Positions 1 through 11,501 of a DNA stretch of 64,000 nucleotides are shown here, one piece after another. The stretch comes from Asterella californica (taxonomy: Eukaryota; Streptophyta; Marchantiopsida; Marchantiales; Aytoniaceae): positions 26,634,001-26,698,000 of the forward strand of contig JAYKYS010000006.1 of assembly GCA_036924285.1 (NCBI GenBank), written 5' to 3'. The first letter of the stretch is position 1. Each line of letters begins with the position of its first letter. The notes under the pieces were generated by a model. It was not told the origin of the DNA and searched no databases. It saw only the letters and a program-made list of their open reading frames with translations. Position numbers and translations under genes: made by a program.

Positions 1-2253
1 ACGTTTCAAAGGTTCATGAACAAGGTGTTTGAACCATTCATAGGGAAGTTTGTTCGAGATTTCATTGACGATTTCTGTGTGTACGGAAGAAAGGAGGACC
101 ACTTTGATCATGTGATCAAAGTTTTGCAGCGATTGGAGCAAGCCAACGCTTCTCTAAATCCAGAGAAGTGCATCTTTGGCTGCGAAGAAGGTCTGTTGTT
201 AGGGCACATCATTTCCAAGAATGGAATTGCGGTAGATCCTGAGAAGGTGAAGAAGATTGTGGATCTTCCATTTCCGATCAACTTGACAAAGTTGAGGCAG
301 TTTCTTGGCATGGTTGGATATTATCGTAGGTTTGTCTTTTCCTTCTCAAACAAAGCAATAGCTTTGACTATGTACATGAAGAAGGGAGTTGATTTTGACT
401 TGATAGTGCATGATCAGAAGGCAAAGGAAGCATTTGAGGAGCTGAAAAAGGCATTAGTGACAGCTCCTATACTTGCTAAACCTGAGTGGAGTAAAGCATT
501 TATTCTGTATACGGATGCCTCCAATGTAGCAATCGGATGTACATTAAGTCAACTAGATGGAGATGGGCATGATCATCCTATAGCTTATGCTAGTAGGCAG
601 ATGGTTCCAGCGGAGAAGAATTACTCCGTGACTGAACGAGAAGGATTAGCGGTGATCTTTGGATTGAAGAAATTTCGACACTACTTGCTAGGAGGGAAAT
701 TTTCCATAGTCATAGATCACAAGGCTTTAAAGTATATCTTTAATAAGCCTAATGCCGAAGGTCGTATTGCTCGTTGAAAGATCCTTCTAACAGAATACGA
801 TTATGTGATCGAAGATAGACCAGGGAAAAAGCATGCGAATGCTGATCTTTTGTCGAGGGCTTATGATGATGAGGGAGAAGAACCATTTGATGATTCGTTT
901 CCAGACGAGCATCTGATGACCATCACAAGCATTGAGGAGATATCGGATGAGTACAAGGAAATCTGGAGTTTTCTTGCAGATGGCTCTTTTCCATAAGGTA
1001 TGCATACCCGAGAACGTAACGCGTCGATCAAGAGATGCAAACCTTACATCATGGTGGAGGGAATTCTGTTTCATCAAGGAGCAGATGGGTTACTAAGGAG
1101 AGCAGTTGGTCAGAAGGAGGCATTCAAGCTAATGCACGAGTTTCACGACAGAACTGTTTGCGGAGGTCACTTTGCTGGTAAGATAACAGCCTTCAAGATT
1201 TTGGATGCGGGTTATCACTGGAGAGGGATTTTCAAAGAGTGTTTAGACTATTGCAAAACTTGTGACGTATGTCAAGCATTTGCTCTAAAGTCTAGTAGAA
1301 CACCTCCGTTAAGATCAATTCTAGTATTAGGGCCGTTTGAGAAATGGGGTATTGACTTTGTAGGTCCTCTTAATAAGACACCTCGAGGCAATAGATACAT
1401 TGTAGTCGCCACTGACTATTGTACCAAGTGGGTAGAGGCTAGACCTTTGAGAAAGACCAATGAAATAGAAGTCGGTAGATTCCTATGGGAGAGGATCATC
1501 ACAAGATTTGGATGTCCGTTAGAGTTGGTCTCAGATAGAGGAGGAGAGTTTGTAGGGAGCATGACTACTGCTATGCTACAACACTTTTCTATCAAGCCAC
1601 GAGTAACGACCTCATACAAACCAAATGCTAATGGTCTTGCGGAGAAGACCAATCTTACACTTTGTATGATGCTCGCCAAAGATGCTGGTGTTGAGACTGC
1701 GAAACATACTTGGGATAAGAGACTACATGCCATCTTATGAGAGTATCGAACGACAACAAAGACTTCTACTGGGTACTCTCCATTTCGACTGATTTATGGA
1801 GTGGAGTCCAAGTTGCCAATCCAATTCGAATTGGATACTTTTCAAACTATTCAACGAAAGTTGAAGAGGTCGAGAGGAGAAGACGTGGTCAGATCAAGAA
1901 GGGAGCAACTCATGGAGTTGGAAGAGACCCGAGCGGTAGCAATGATCCGGATGGAACGAGCTCAGGCGTATCAAAAGAAGAGTTACGACAAACGGTTGGG
2001 CAAGAGGGAGGTAAAACCTTTTCAAGTCGGAGATTGGGTTATGTTGTATGATGCTATCAGATTCAAGAGGGCTAGGAAGAAGTTTCTTCCGAGATATTTT
2101 GGTCCTTTTGTTGTAGATAAGGTGTGGAGCAACTTCACATATGACCTTCAGGAGCCGGGAGGAAGGAGATTCGATCGGGTAAATCATGACAAGTTGAAGT
2201 TGTTTCATCGACGAAAGTTCTCTCTTCACTCCGAGGACGGAGCGAAAATTTAG
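1..2253 (+). pseudogene. Ty3/gypsy family A pol, 3' part (RT-RNase H-integrase), three in-frame stops
   Basis: One reading frame runs from the window edge to the stop at 2251-2253 but is interrupted by TGA at 775-777, TAA at 994-996 and TGA at 1738-1740. In order it shows the end of the reverse transcriptase (active-site FIDD near 64-75, then the LGMVGYYRRF thumb motif), RNase H (TDAS near 511-522), the integrase zinc-binding domain (HEFH with CKTCDVCQ, about 1137-1275), the integrase core (GIDFVGPL, SDRGGEF, then NGLAEK as the D, D and E blocks) and a C-terminal GPF-type module (PRYFGPFVV). The gag, protease and first half of RT lie left of the window. The second family A copy has TGG where this one has TGA at 1738, so that stop is a Trp-to-stop change. 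The copy cannot make an intact polyprotein. Confidence 0.93.
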
Positions 2254-2266
2254 TCCGAGGGTAAAA

Positions 2267-3186
2267 TGTAACGACCTAGGTTACACATAGGAAGTTTGTC
2301 TATTAGTAAGGTGTTTAGTTCTAACTAAGTGTTGAGAATGTTTATTTGCTGCCAAAGTACTTTTAGGAGATATCAAGTTAGTCATGACTAGCTAAAAGTT
2401 AGTTATGGTTAAACTTAGCTGTACTTTTGGCAGAATTCAGATATTTGCTAAAGAGTGAGCACTACTATCTTGTCATCTTGTCTAAAAGGTAGAAAGGAGG
2501 TGGAAAGTATCCCTTATCTCCTTTTTGACTTGATATTAGTGGTTGGATTAAAGTTGTAGACTTTGTGGGCATTAAAAACAAGAAGAGATTCCACATGTTT
2601 CTTTTTTAGTGGGTCCTAGTGTAGAGGGGGGGTGGAAATTCGAGATTCCTTGAGAATATTCTAGAATTCTTCTAGAAGTTGTTGACTTTGAAGAAATAAG
2701 CCCATGTGAAAAGGTAAAAAGCTCATGTGATTAATGCTTTTACCTTAAGTAATATCTTAGTAAAACCCGGTAAAAGTAGTTACGGCTGAGTTACCGGAGG
2801 GTACCAAAGTAAAAACCTAGAATGTATAAATAGAGGAGTAGAGAAGAGCTCCTCATCCTTATTTTCACATTGTCGTAATGACAACTTGAGTAATATAGAG
2901 AGTGTGAGATATTTTTAGCATGTGAAAACTTGAGAGACGTCGTTAGAATGGAGGATTTTAGTTGATGTGTTTAAGGAGATTTTTTTAGTTGATAAGTTTA
3001 TGAATGAGTGAACTCAGCATTTTCCCTTCAAGATCATGGTGTGCTTCCATCAAAGCCATCAGAGGTGAGCCCTGAGTGAGAGACAGGCCCGACATGTTGC
3101 AGATTCGTGGATGACGATCGTGGAGGTTGAGAGATCGGGGGGAGAGGGGGGGGGTAGTTGATCGATAGGACCGCGGAGGGTTTACA
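2267..3186 (+). repeat. 3' LTR of gypsy family A
   Basis: The LTR starts at TGTAACGACC directly after a purine-rich tract (about 2255-2266) that follows the pol stop, and ends at TTTACA, so its ends form a short inverted repeat (TGTAA...TTACA). A second copy at 24132-25028 aligns over its whole length and fixes both boundaries. It contains a TATA box and a run of G near 3138-3152. The 5' LTR is outside the window, so no target duplication can be tested. Confidence 0.85.
2825..2832 (+). promoter_or_regulatory. TATA box of LTR A
   Basis: TATAAATA sits about 60% into the LTR and is conserved in the second family A LTR at 24682-24689, followed in both by the same GAGGAGTAGAGAAGAG context. This is the expected place for the retroelement promoter, with transcription starting a few tens of bases downstream. 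Confidence 0.55.
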
Positions 3187-3404
3187 GTACGCATAATACA
3201 TGGATGAGGTCATACACATACACAAGTGTACCAAATCGCCCTCTATTGACGGTTAGATCCCTTTAACTCCAGATAGCTCTATATCTCAACTACGTGATAT
3301 ACCCTTCATGGGTGCAAATATCAGAAGACCGAGTGCTACATCGCTCCATCATTAGTCGCTTGTCTGCAATCCATACCACGCAAAGATCTAATTGGTTATC
3401 CATA

Positions 3405-4681
3405 CTATATACATCGAGGACAAATCCACCGTCCAATAGAAATGACAATAAGAGGTGGAGTGAAAAATGACATGTGCTAACCTCTTGAACAATCATCACA
3501 CACCAACATACGGACTACTCCACTAACAAATGCACACAACATACATCTCAAACCTACGCGTACAACTACTAAGCTTGGGTCAACGATACCACCGATGTTG
3601 GGAAGATGACATGGCGTGCAATTATGCACATGGTCCTTCCAAACAACAACATCACGGCCCTCTAACATGAGTACTCTAGAAGGTAACACCTCACGCACTC
3701 GTAAAATAGTGCACCATGCGGTCATATCCAATGTCATCGACGTAGTCTGCTGCAGATACATATAATCTTCAAGATGAAACCTACGAATTGATCGTCGATA
3801 ACCTCTTCCTCGAATAGTCTCATATTGCAACGTGTCTATATGTTGAAAAATCGTTAGGTTCTCAAAAGCCATGGGCATAACTCTCCAAAATGTCTCTACT
3901 CGTTGAGAACATGCTCTCACCCACATATCTAATTCATCAAGGTTCAGCACCTCATTAGAATCACGACGAATGACCGAAGGTAGATCTAGATGTCGATCAT
4001 ACAATAGAAAATACAGTGAGAAGGAAGCCAAAGACGATAAAACGGTAGTCCATAGCCAACCATGATAACTGCACATCGTAGTCTCCCAAGTGACCCTTTT
4101 GCAAGCTAAGACTTGCGTAATCCTCTCTTCACCGTCTAGACTACCCTCTTCGTCAAACCATCCGCATCAGGATGATCTCAAGATGTAATCCGATGATCAA
4201 TCAGTGCGTGATCACACAAGGCCTGAAACTCACCAAGGAACTCTATACCTTGGTCTATCATCACTTGAGCTGGTGCTCCAAAATGACTCAACACTCGATC
4301 TAAGAACATATACGTTGTCCTTTCACTCGCCTTGTCTAGTAATGTAACCAACTCAATCCACTTGGAGAAGTGCTCCACCATCATCAACACATATCGATGA
4401 TGACGTACGATCAACGATAAAGGTCCCGCAAAATCCAAACTCCAACGGTAACCCAACCCCATAATCGATAAGGAGAGTAACTGTGGAATAAGAGCATTAA
4501 ACGATGTTCGTATTCGATCACAAACCACATATCATGCGACAAACTATTGCACATCGATGTGCATACCACGCCATCAATATTGTCCTTGGAGTAAGTTATG
4601 TGTACGCTTCATCCCAAAATGTCTTAACTCCTCATGGGCATGTCGTACTAACTGTGTCCTATGGGATGGATGTGGCATACT
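3405..4681 (-). pseudogene. gypsy relic, integrase plus C-terminal PHD finger
   Basis: Read on the minus strand, this is the 3' half of a gypsy pol. First comes an integrase zinc-binding segment (HEELRHFG, then a degraded C-x-x-C ending VVCDRIR near 4520-4660). Next is the core (LDFAGPL, VEHFSKW, DQGIEFLGEF at about 4215-4450), then the C-terminal region (PMAFENL, TILRVREVLP, 3560-3960). It ends in a PHD-type zinc finger: RCMLC, LVCDDCSRG, a histidine, and GRWICPRC (about 3408-3535). There are in-frame stops (for example 4184-4186) and a frameshift between core and C-terminal parts. In the PHD finger the Trp after CSRG is TAG (3477-3479), and the Cys expected after His-Met-Ser is Phe. The RT half of the same element is at 8368-10430, displaced by the inserted LTR at 4686-8363. 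Confidence 0.85.
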
Positions 4682-4685
4682 CTGT
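4682..4685 (+). repeat. candidate 4-bp target duplication, left
   Basis: CTGT just before the giant LTR, paired with CCGT at 8364-8367 (one mismatch). Removing the insert plus one copy rejoins the minus-strand pol of the interrupted gypsy relic in the same reading frame. Confidence 0.6.
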
Positions 4686-4783
4686 TGTCGTGTCTTGGAC
4701 CGGCTCTTACTTGAAATTCAGACTTTGGTGCTTGTCGCTCCAAAGACACTCATGGGAAAAGCAAGCTAGGCTCCAGCTTACGG

Positions 4784-5093
4784 GCTTTTGGCACAATCGG
4801 ATCTCCACTTTCATCGCATCAGTGGATAGAGCTCCTTGTCAGCACTCCATAGGCACTTCGTCTACTTTGTTTGGACGCCTAGTGGAGAAGTTACAAGACT
4901 CGAAAGATGGAGAAAACAAGCTAAGCCCTAGCTTATAGACTTTTGGCACAACTTCGGATCTTCCCTTTCATCGCATCGATGGGTAGAGCTTGCTGTAAAC
5001 TTTACATAGGCACCTTGTTTACTTCGTTTAGACATCTAGTGAAGAAGTTATGCGACTCGAAAGAAGGAAAATCAAGCTAGGCCTTAGTTTACT
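4784..5093 (+). repeat. two tandem ~155-bp units in LTR B
   Basis: Two imperfect units start at 4784 and about 4939. Each begins with a CTTTTGGCACAA-like block and contains GTGGAGAAGTTACAAGACTC or a close variant. The other LTR B copy has three such units at 22224-22692. Confidence 0.85.
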
Positions 5094-6928
5094 TGCTGAC
5101 TGGGTATTTGAGGTTTTAGGCGTTATATCAAAGACGCAAGGGGCCTACTTCATGATTATCACAGAGAACTTCGTACGTACAGAGACTGATGCAAGGGGGC
5201 AGCTTAGGGGTTAGCTTGAACCCTACGACCTGTCAACGGACGGTTCGGGAGATTTGGAGGTCCAATGCAAGCGCACAAGATGTCGTTGGGTTCAAATCTT
5301 TGCAGGCTACACATTGGTTAAAACAGTTTGGGAAGAGGCGGATCGAGGAGTATGTACTAAGAGAAATTGAGACGCAGGAAGGAGATTTGGAGATTTCAGT
5401 TACTTGTGAAGGAGAGTTGGTCCGTTCGAGCCGTTCCGGAGTACAAACTTGCTGTCCTTGGATCCATTGGGATAACAACATTGAGTTCTACAGGAAATTG
5501 AAGACGATACGAAGTTTCATCGGGTGGTTCAGGAGTTTTGAGTGAAATTGACTCGCAGGGAAGCATTGACGTCAGATTTTTGTTGGCATGCGACCTGAGC
5601 TTAGGTTGTTCTTCCGGATCGGTGAGCCAAGCTCTTTGTTCTTGGTGCCTATACGATCAGAGAGTCTTCATCTAAGTTGGGTTGTTGGTTTGGGTGTGGT
5701 GAGCGAGTTTGAGCCGCAAGGAGTCAATTTACGTCAATTTTTTGCAACCTACGACTAAATTTCTCGTGTGGTTTTGCAAGAGGAACTCCAAACAGCTTGT
5801 TTGGAGTCTTGTTGGGTTCAAGGTAGCTAGATCTACCTACCAGAGAAGACGGATATCAATTTAGATGATCTGTTTGGCGGTGTGTTCGGTTTTAAGCCGC
5901 AAGGAGGAGTTTTTGAAAGTTCGATCACTTGCGACTGAAAACTGGCGATATCTCGGCTATCGGGAGTCAGATCTGATAGTTCTTGAGGTCAACGGGGTCA
6001 AGGAAGAAGACCCTATCGACATCTGAAGACTGTTCAGCGAAAGGAGAAAGTTCTCATATAGGTCTTTTTTGATTCCTTCGCTTTTGGATCCTTGGTTCCT
6101 TTTTTGGTTCCTTTTTTGGTTTCGTCCTTTGAGTTCGTTAAGGACTTAGTTCATTATGTACGGCTTGTAGTAGCTAGCTTTAGCCAAGAGCTTGTGCGTT
6201 GTCGTATTATACATAGGTCTGTACAGTGAAAGTATTGCAGAGAGATTTTTTTCTATATTGTGTAAAGGAAGCTGCCCTGCAGCTTCACAAGCTGGACAGG
6301 AGCTAAGCTGGAGCCATGCTTGACAAGCTACCCCCTAGCTTAGACTGAAATATCACCCTGAAAGAGGTCGAAGGGCATCAGAATGCAGAGCTCGACGAGG
6401 AGAGCGACCTCATGCTTCCAGTTTTGACAGAAAGTGTTTTAAGCTATAGTTAGTACGAGTTTTAAACTGAGAAATATGCAAAAGAGAGAAATCCGTCGAT
6501 TCTGGCTCGTGACTCGAACTCAGAATCTGATAGCGTGAGTGTGTAGGTGTTCACAAATACTATAGTTTTGACTCCTTGTTCATTAAAAACGAAGTTATAT
6601 AGATAAGTTAGCGCAGGAAAGGCTAGTAAAGACTTTACAGGAAAATTTCCTCAGGAAAACATATGTACAGATAATTTTCCCTTCTTGAAGGAACCAAAGG
6701 CCATACCAGTGATAGGGCGCCTGCTTAGGAGGGAAGTGGTCTCAAGATCAATCCCTCCTGGCCTCTGGTTCCTATTCTGGCATGTTGGCCTCCTGGAAGG
6801 GAGTCTATGTTGGATATGCAGCCACGTCTTGCATATCTAGGGGCGGGAGACCGGTATCTCCTTTAATCGTGGGCTTCCTGGCCTAAGCCTCTGCATGCCA
6901 TCCTGAATATACTATGAGAGATACCTGG

Positions 6929-7112
6929 TGCGCATATGGAGGGGCTGTAAGCCCTGTGGGGCAGCCTCATAAGTGTTGGGGCTTCGGCCTACATTGGATG
7001 GCTTGTAGTATATCTCCCAGTGCGCATATGAGGGGACTGTAAGCCCTGTGGGGCAGCCTCATAAGTGTTGGGGCTTCAGCATACATTGGATGGCTGTAGT
7101 ATATTCTGGATG
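6929..7112 (+). repeat. tandem repeat, 92-bp period, two units
   Basis: The block beginning TGCGCATATG recurs at 6929 and 7021, with GTAAGCCCTGTGGGGCAGCC and CATAAGTGTTGGGGCTTC in both units. It lies in the middle of the giant LTR B. Confidence 0.85.
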
Positions 7113-8363
7113 GCATCAAGAGCACGGGAAACATTTGCTAATTAGTTAAATAACCATCGAGTAGGCTTGCGATGGGGAATGAGGTTATGTGAACCTTTAT
7201 TAGTGAAGGGGTAGAGTTTGTGGAGACAACTATAAAACTTGTATTTAAAAGGGGCCAACTTTGTAAATAAAGCTCTGTACGCATAAGGACAGCAGGGGGG
7301 CAGCTTAAGCTGGGGCCTTAACTTTTAGGTTAATTACCTGCGGCGGCTTGGGATCGGGGACAGTTTGCAAAGGATTTTTCTGAGAGAGCTGAAGCGGAAG
7401 GAGGAGGATTAGGGATTGGGGGTTGAGGACACGCAGGAGAAGCTGGAGGCTGGGGGAAGAGGAAATTGCTGACAGAATGAATTGGGAAGTCATCGCAGGG
7501 AGAGAGGCAAGAGTTTTAGGCTTGGACGTTTTTTACTAAACTGTTCTGAGGAGAAATTACTCTCAGGAGGCAGTTTTATTGAGAAAGATCGTTTGAAAAT
7601 CTACAGAGGACTTTTTGATCGACGTTGGATCAAATTTCTGAGAGTTTCAGCTGAGGCAAAGAGAGAAATAAGATTCAGGGGCCTGAAATTCACTATTAGG
7701 TTCGGATTGAGACGTACTTGATAGACTTTTGGCTGAGAACTGATTCAGGAGAGAGAGAGGCACGCAGGAGAGGAAGAGGGAGAGATTTCTTTACATTTGA
7801 AGAGATTGATGGTGCAGCGACACTGAAATAAAATTATTTGAATCTTGTACCCAAGGTGTGTTGGAGTGCTTGTTTTTGTAATCGGTAGACGCAAGAAGCA
7901 AGATTTAAGAGATCTCATCATCAGCGACTATCTGTTTTTCTCTTTTGGTCGTTTCTCTGATTGATCACAGTCAAGAGGTCCGCCCTCCCCAAGAAAGACT
8001 CTCGTCGCGACAGCGTGGATGTGGTTTGGACTTGGGTTTCAATTGTGTGATATTGGTGCAGCTTTTTTGTTAGCAAAGAGAAGTTTCTCTTGCTTTGATA
8101 AACGCTTTGGTGGTTTTGGGTCAGGGTTGTGATTCAGGGGTTTGTTTTAGGGGCCTTGAAGTAGGTTACAGACCGCTCTGGTCTGTTTCTCAGTTTTGTG
8201 CTCATAGGAGAAAGAACCGGCAATGTACATACATTTGGAGTTGGTATATATCGCGTGTTCGTTTTCGTGGTTGTTCTTCTCTGTCTTGTCTTTGTTCGGC
8301 ACACAACACAGGAACCTCGTGTTTTCCTGGATATCCTTCACGCAACAAAAATCTGACGCGACA

Positions 8364-8367
8364 CCGT
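8364..8367 (+). repeat. candidate 4-bp target duplication, right
   Basis: CCGT follows the GACGCGACA terminus of the inserted LTR and pairs with CTGT at 4682-4685. Confidence 0.6.
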
Positions 8368-10430
8368 ACTCTCTCATCATCCCACACTCGAAGTACATGT
8401 CGTCCTTCTTGTCAAAATCTCTTTGCTCGTTGAAGGACACGATCTCATTCCATAGTACTTATTGTGCCTACCACCACGCCAGTACATAGATACTCCATCA
8501 TGATCATATCGTTGTTGATATCTCGCTGGTCTAGAACATCATCTCCATCCTCAAGATCTGGAGACTCATCATCTACTCTTTGACCAGAGAAAGATATGAC
8601 TTGACCCTCTATACTAGAGTTCATGCCCAACAAACAAAGAAAGACATATGCATACCACCCTTGCACTATCTCCTCATCAACCTCGTCATACCATAGAGCT
8701 CCAATCTGATCTTGCTGACTCGTGCATGGATTATGATTCAACCCATCGACATCTAGGTTTGCAACTCCATATCTATGCACTACTTGGAAGTCATACTCTT
8801 ATAAGATCAGAGTCCATCGTGCAAGCTTCCTTGTAAGCTTGTCGGACTCCATCAACCACTTGAGTGACTGGTGATCAATGATGAGAGTAAAGGGGTTCTC
8901 AAACAAGTAACATCGGAAGTGTGCAACAACTCACACTATATCTAAACACTCCCTCTCGTACGAATCATACCTCATATTTGCCGAATGTTGGAGCGATTGA
9001 CATATGCCACCACGAACTCTTTTTTCTCATCATCGTGTTGAGTCAACAGTGCTCCAAGTCCCAACATACTCCAATCAATGTCTAGTTGGAAAGGATACCC
9101 CCTAACGAGTCTCCTCAAGATGGGAGCAGATGTCAACTTATCATTGAGCTCTACAAAAGCTCGCTCTTGCTCATCTCCTCACTGCCACTCTCGATCCACT
9201 TTCATCAGCTTGATCAATGGCTTTGCAATTGCACTAATCCCTTTGACGTATCGACGATAAAAGTTCATCAAACCAACAAATGATCAAACTCGACTTACAT
9301 CTATGGGTCGTGAGATACGTGCAATAGTCTCAACCTTTGTCTGTTGAACACAAAATCCACATGGATAGATGTTGTGGCCTAGATACTCTACCAACTCCTG
9401 GAAGAACTTACACTTCTCAAGGTGTAACTTCAATCCATGTGCTCTCAACTGCTCGAACACATCTTGTAAGTATCTCTCGTGCTCTTCCACTATAGCACTA
9501 TAGACTAAGATGTCGTCAATATAACATTTGACAAAATCCATTCCTGGTAGGATTCTGTCCATCACCCTTTGGAACTCTACAGGGGCATTCTTCAACCAAA
9601 TGATAAGAACAGCCACTGATACAAACAATCTTTGCCGTGAGAGTTAGTTCCCCAGAATGTTATCTTGGACTTATCCTCTTCTCTCACTAGCAACTGATGA
9701 TACCTTACTCGAAGATGAAAAATACTGAAGACTTTCACATGCTCCACTACATCAAAGATCTCTTCCGATGTCGGTATGACATACTCATCAGACTCCGTCT
9801 GCCGATTGGTAGGACGGTAGTCTCCACACATGCGCCTATCCGTGTAATTGTCATACATATCTTTCTTTGTTGGCATCACCCTTTGGAACTCTACTGTGGC
9901 GGATGCATACTCTCTATGCGACATGTCCACCAACCCAACCTCCAACAAATCTTAAGTCCTACTCTGGATCAAAGCTCTCTCCATGTCACTACACTTGTAA
10001 GGGCGTCAAAAGATTAGCGTGTCTATTAGCCAAGTCGATCCGTATCCCAAGTCCCTTCAAGATACCCAAATCTTTCATACTGAAGATAAAACAATTCATG
10101 TAGCTCTTCAAGAATCTTTGAACTCTTCATCTCTCCTCTCTTATAAGCTTGGGTCTGATCTTCGACTCCCAAGTATCTTCTGCACCACGCTAGAGATAGA
10201 AAACGAAGTCGTTGACTGCTATCTTGTAGCCTCTGGAGTAGTTTTCTTCTACTTACCACCAACAACCTCCACTTCCACTGTGCAAAAAACTTCTGCAGTT
10301 CTAGTTGCAAGCTCCACACTCTCTCCTATGACATCCCATGACGTCCAAAGATGGCAAACTCCACACGTCTTGCCCCCAGCCTTTGCTTCCACCGACTCGG
10401 TAGGCAAAGAGCTCAAGAGTGTCGGAGCAG
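8368..10430 (-). pseudogene. gypsy relic, reverse transcriptase and RNase H half
   Basis: This is the upstream part of the relic whose integrase-PHD half is at 3405-4681. On the minus strand, from high to low coordinate: a stop-ridden segment with CGVC (about 10026-10430); RT palm motifs (VMPTKKD, RRMCGDYRP, EEIFDVVEHVKVFS, YHQL) at 9600-9948; RT active site CYIDD with HLEKCKFF and EYLGH at 9330-9580; RNase H pieces in two frames (8880-9080) ending DHQSLKWLMES; and a linker with DGLNHNPCTS (8445-8780) ending at the LTR insertion. There is a frameshift near 9600 between the two RT halves, another within RNase H, and several stops. The copy is long dead. The C-terminal neighbour identifies it as the PHD-carrying lineage. 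Confidence 0.88.
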
Positions 10431-11282
10431 TAACACAGCAGCGTCGATCGTATCCGACTGCTCAACCAATCCAAGGCTAATAATTCATGTCAAGCTTTTC
10501 AAGTCCATTGCTTGATCCAACACATGACAATGTGAAGCGTCTTGTAGTGTCTCATGATTTCTCTTTTAGCCCATTATAGCATAAAAGGTATCGTTCTCAC
10601 AGAGGATTTACACAAGTATCGCTGCTCTAAGTTCTAGAATCTGTTCAAACACACGGATTTTACCTAGAAAAACCTTATCTTGTCTTCTCTCAAAACCACA
10701 CGGCTTCCAGACCTTTCAGAAGGTGCTCTAGACCTAAACAAACAACTACAACCTAAAATATCACACAGATATCTATTGGGAAGCTCAGGAAGACGCTTCT
10801 TGCTTCCAAGTCACGACTTTCAATCTTCTCATGATAATCTTCTGGAAGTAATTCTTGACTTCTCAAGGTTCAATTCAGCTTCTTCCATCTAGAAGACTGC
10901 TCTTGCTTCATAGACGTCCAATTAACAATGTCTGTCACACATTGCTCTTCCAATTCTCAACGGGGTTAGATCAATCACAGGGTGTATGCCTCTTGTAGCT
11001 TTCCCAAGCTTCTGCCTATGGAAACGGTCTTCCTGCAGCAGGAGAGAACTTCATGCAAGTCTATGGAGATGTAACTCAAGATGCAACGTTCACCTTTGAT
11101 CAGAACAAGTAAATTGATCCTGAAGTAAACTAAAGTAACTACGTCTGATTTCTCCGACTATTACATTTCTCAGTTCTCTTCAGACTATCTAACACTTGAA
11201 TTCAAACTACTCTGACTAACAGAACGAACTACTCCAACTACTAGAAAACAACCGACTCGACTGTTCATCCGTTGTGCATTGA

Positions 11283-11501
11283 TCACAATCGATCCACGAT
11301 ATCGATTATTGCCTCCAGACCTATTTCTGATGTAGTCATATTGTGCAAGCCACTGTTGAGCGTTCTCCTAGCGTCTTCTAAATCTTCTCGTGCTCCTCTT
11401 ACTATTGACACTAAGGTGTAGCACTCATCCTTCAGTGTGATCAATTCTCTTTGAACTGCACCGTCCGTCATACCCTCATAAGTCTCTTTCACCTCCTTCA
11501 T
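11283..11501 (-). pseudogene. short coiled-coil ORF fragment, unidentified
   Basis: 72 codons rich in Glu, Leu, Asp and Arg (AREDLEDARRTLNSG) with heptad-like spacing. It lies upstream, in minus-strand terms, of the gypsy RT relic, where a gag or leader region would be, but no zinc knuckle or gag motif is visible. It may be a gag remnant or chance. Confidence 0.2.

Larger units (their letters stand above)
4686..8363 (+). mobile_element. giant solo LTR of gypsy family B (about 3.7 kb)
   Basis: The insert begins TGTCGTGTC and ends GACGCGACA, so its termini are near-perfect inverted repeats. It is flanked by CTGT/CCGT and splits the integrase and RT halves of the minus-strand gypsy relic. Its first 1.08 kb matches the 3' LTR that follows the family B pol (from 22129). 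No part of the insert repeats as a second LTR, and I found no credible protein domain in it, so a solo LTR is the simplest reading. It holds two tandem arrays (4784-5093 and 6929-7112), several short AGCTTA/TAAGCT palindromes, and AATAAAG near 7267. A further unrelated insertion inside the 6.2-8.0 kb part is not excluded. Short ORFs such as 7482-7721 have no recognisable content. Confidence 0.75.

Noticed and set aside
775..1740. Stop-codon recoding of TGA in family A pol
   Set aside because: The stops include TAA and TGA, and the second copy has TGG at one site; decay explains it.
7482..7721. 79-codon plus-strand ORF in the giant LTR
   Set aside because: No domain, low complexity (Arg/Phe/Leu rich), lies within non-coding LTR sequence.
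4686..8363. Interpretation as a two-LTR non-autonomous element
   Set aside because: No internal segment repeats at both ends, and the 5' kilobase matches the LTR following family B pol, so a solo LTR fits better.
10019..10480. 153-codon plus-strand ORF
   Set aside because: It overlaps the minus-strand gypsy pol relic and has no domain; antisense shadow.
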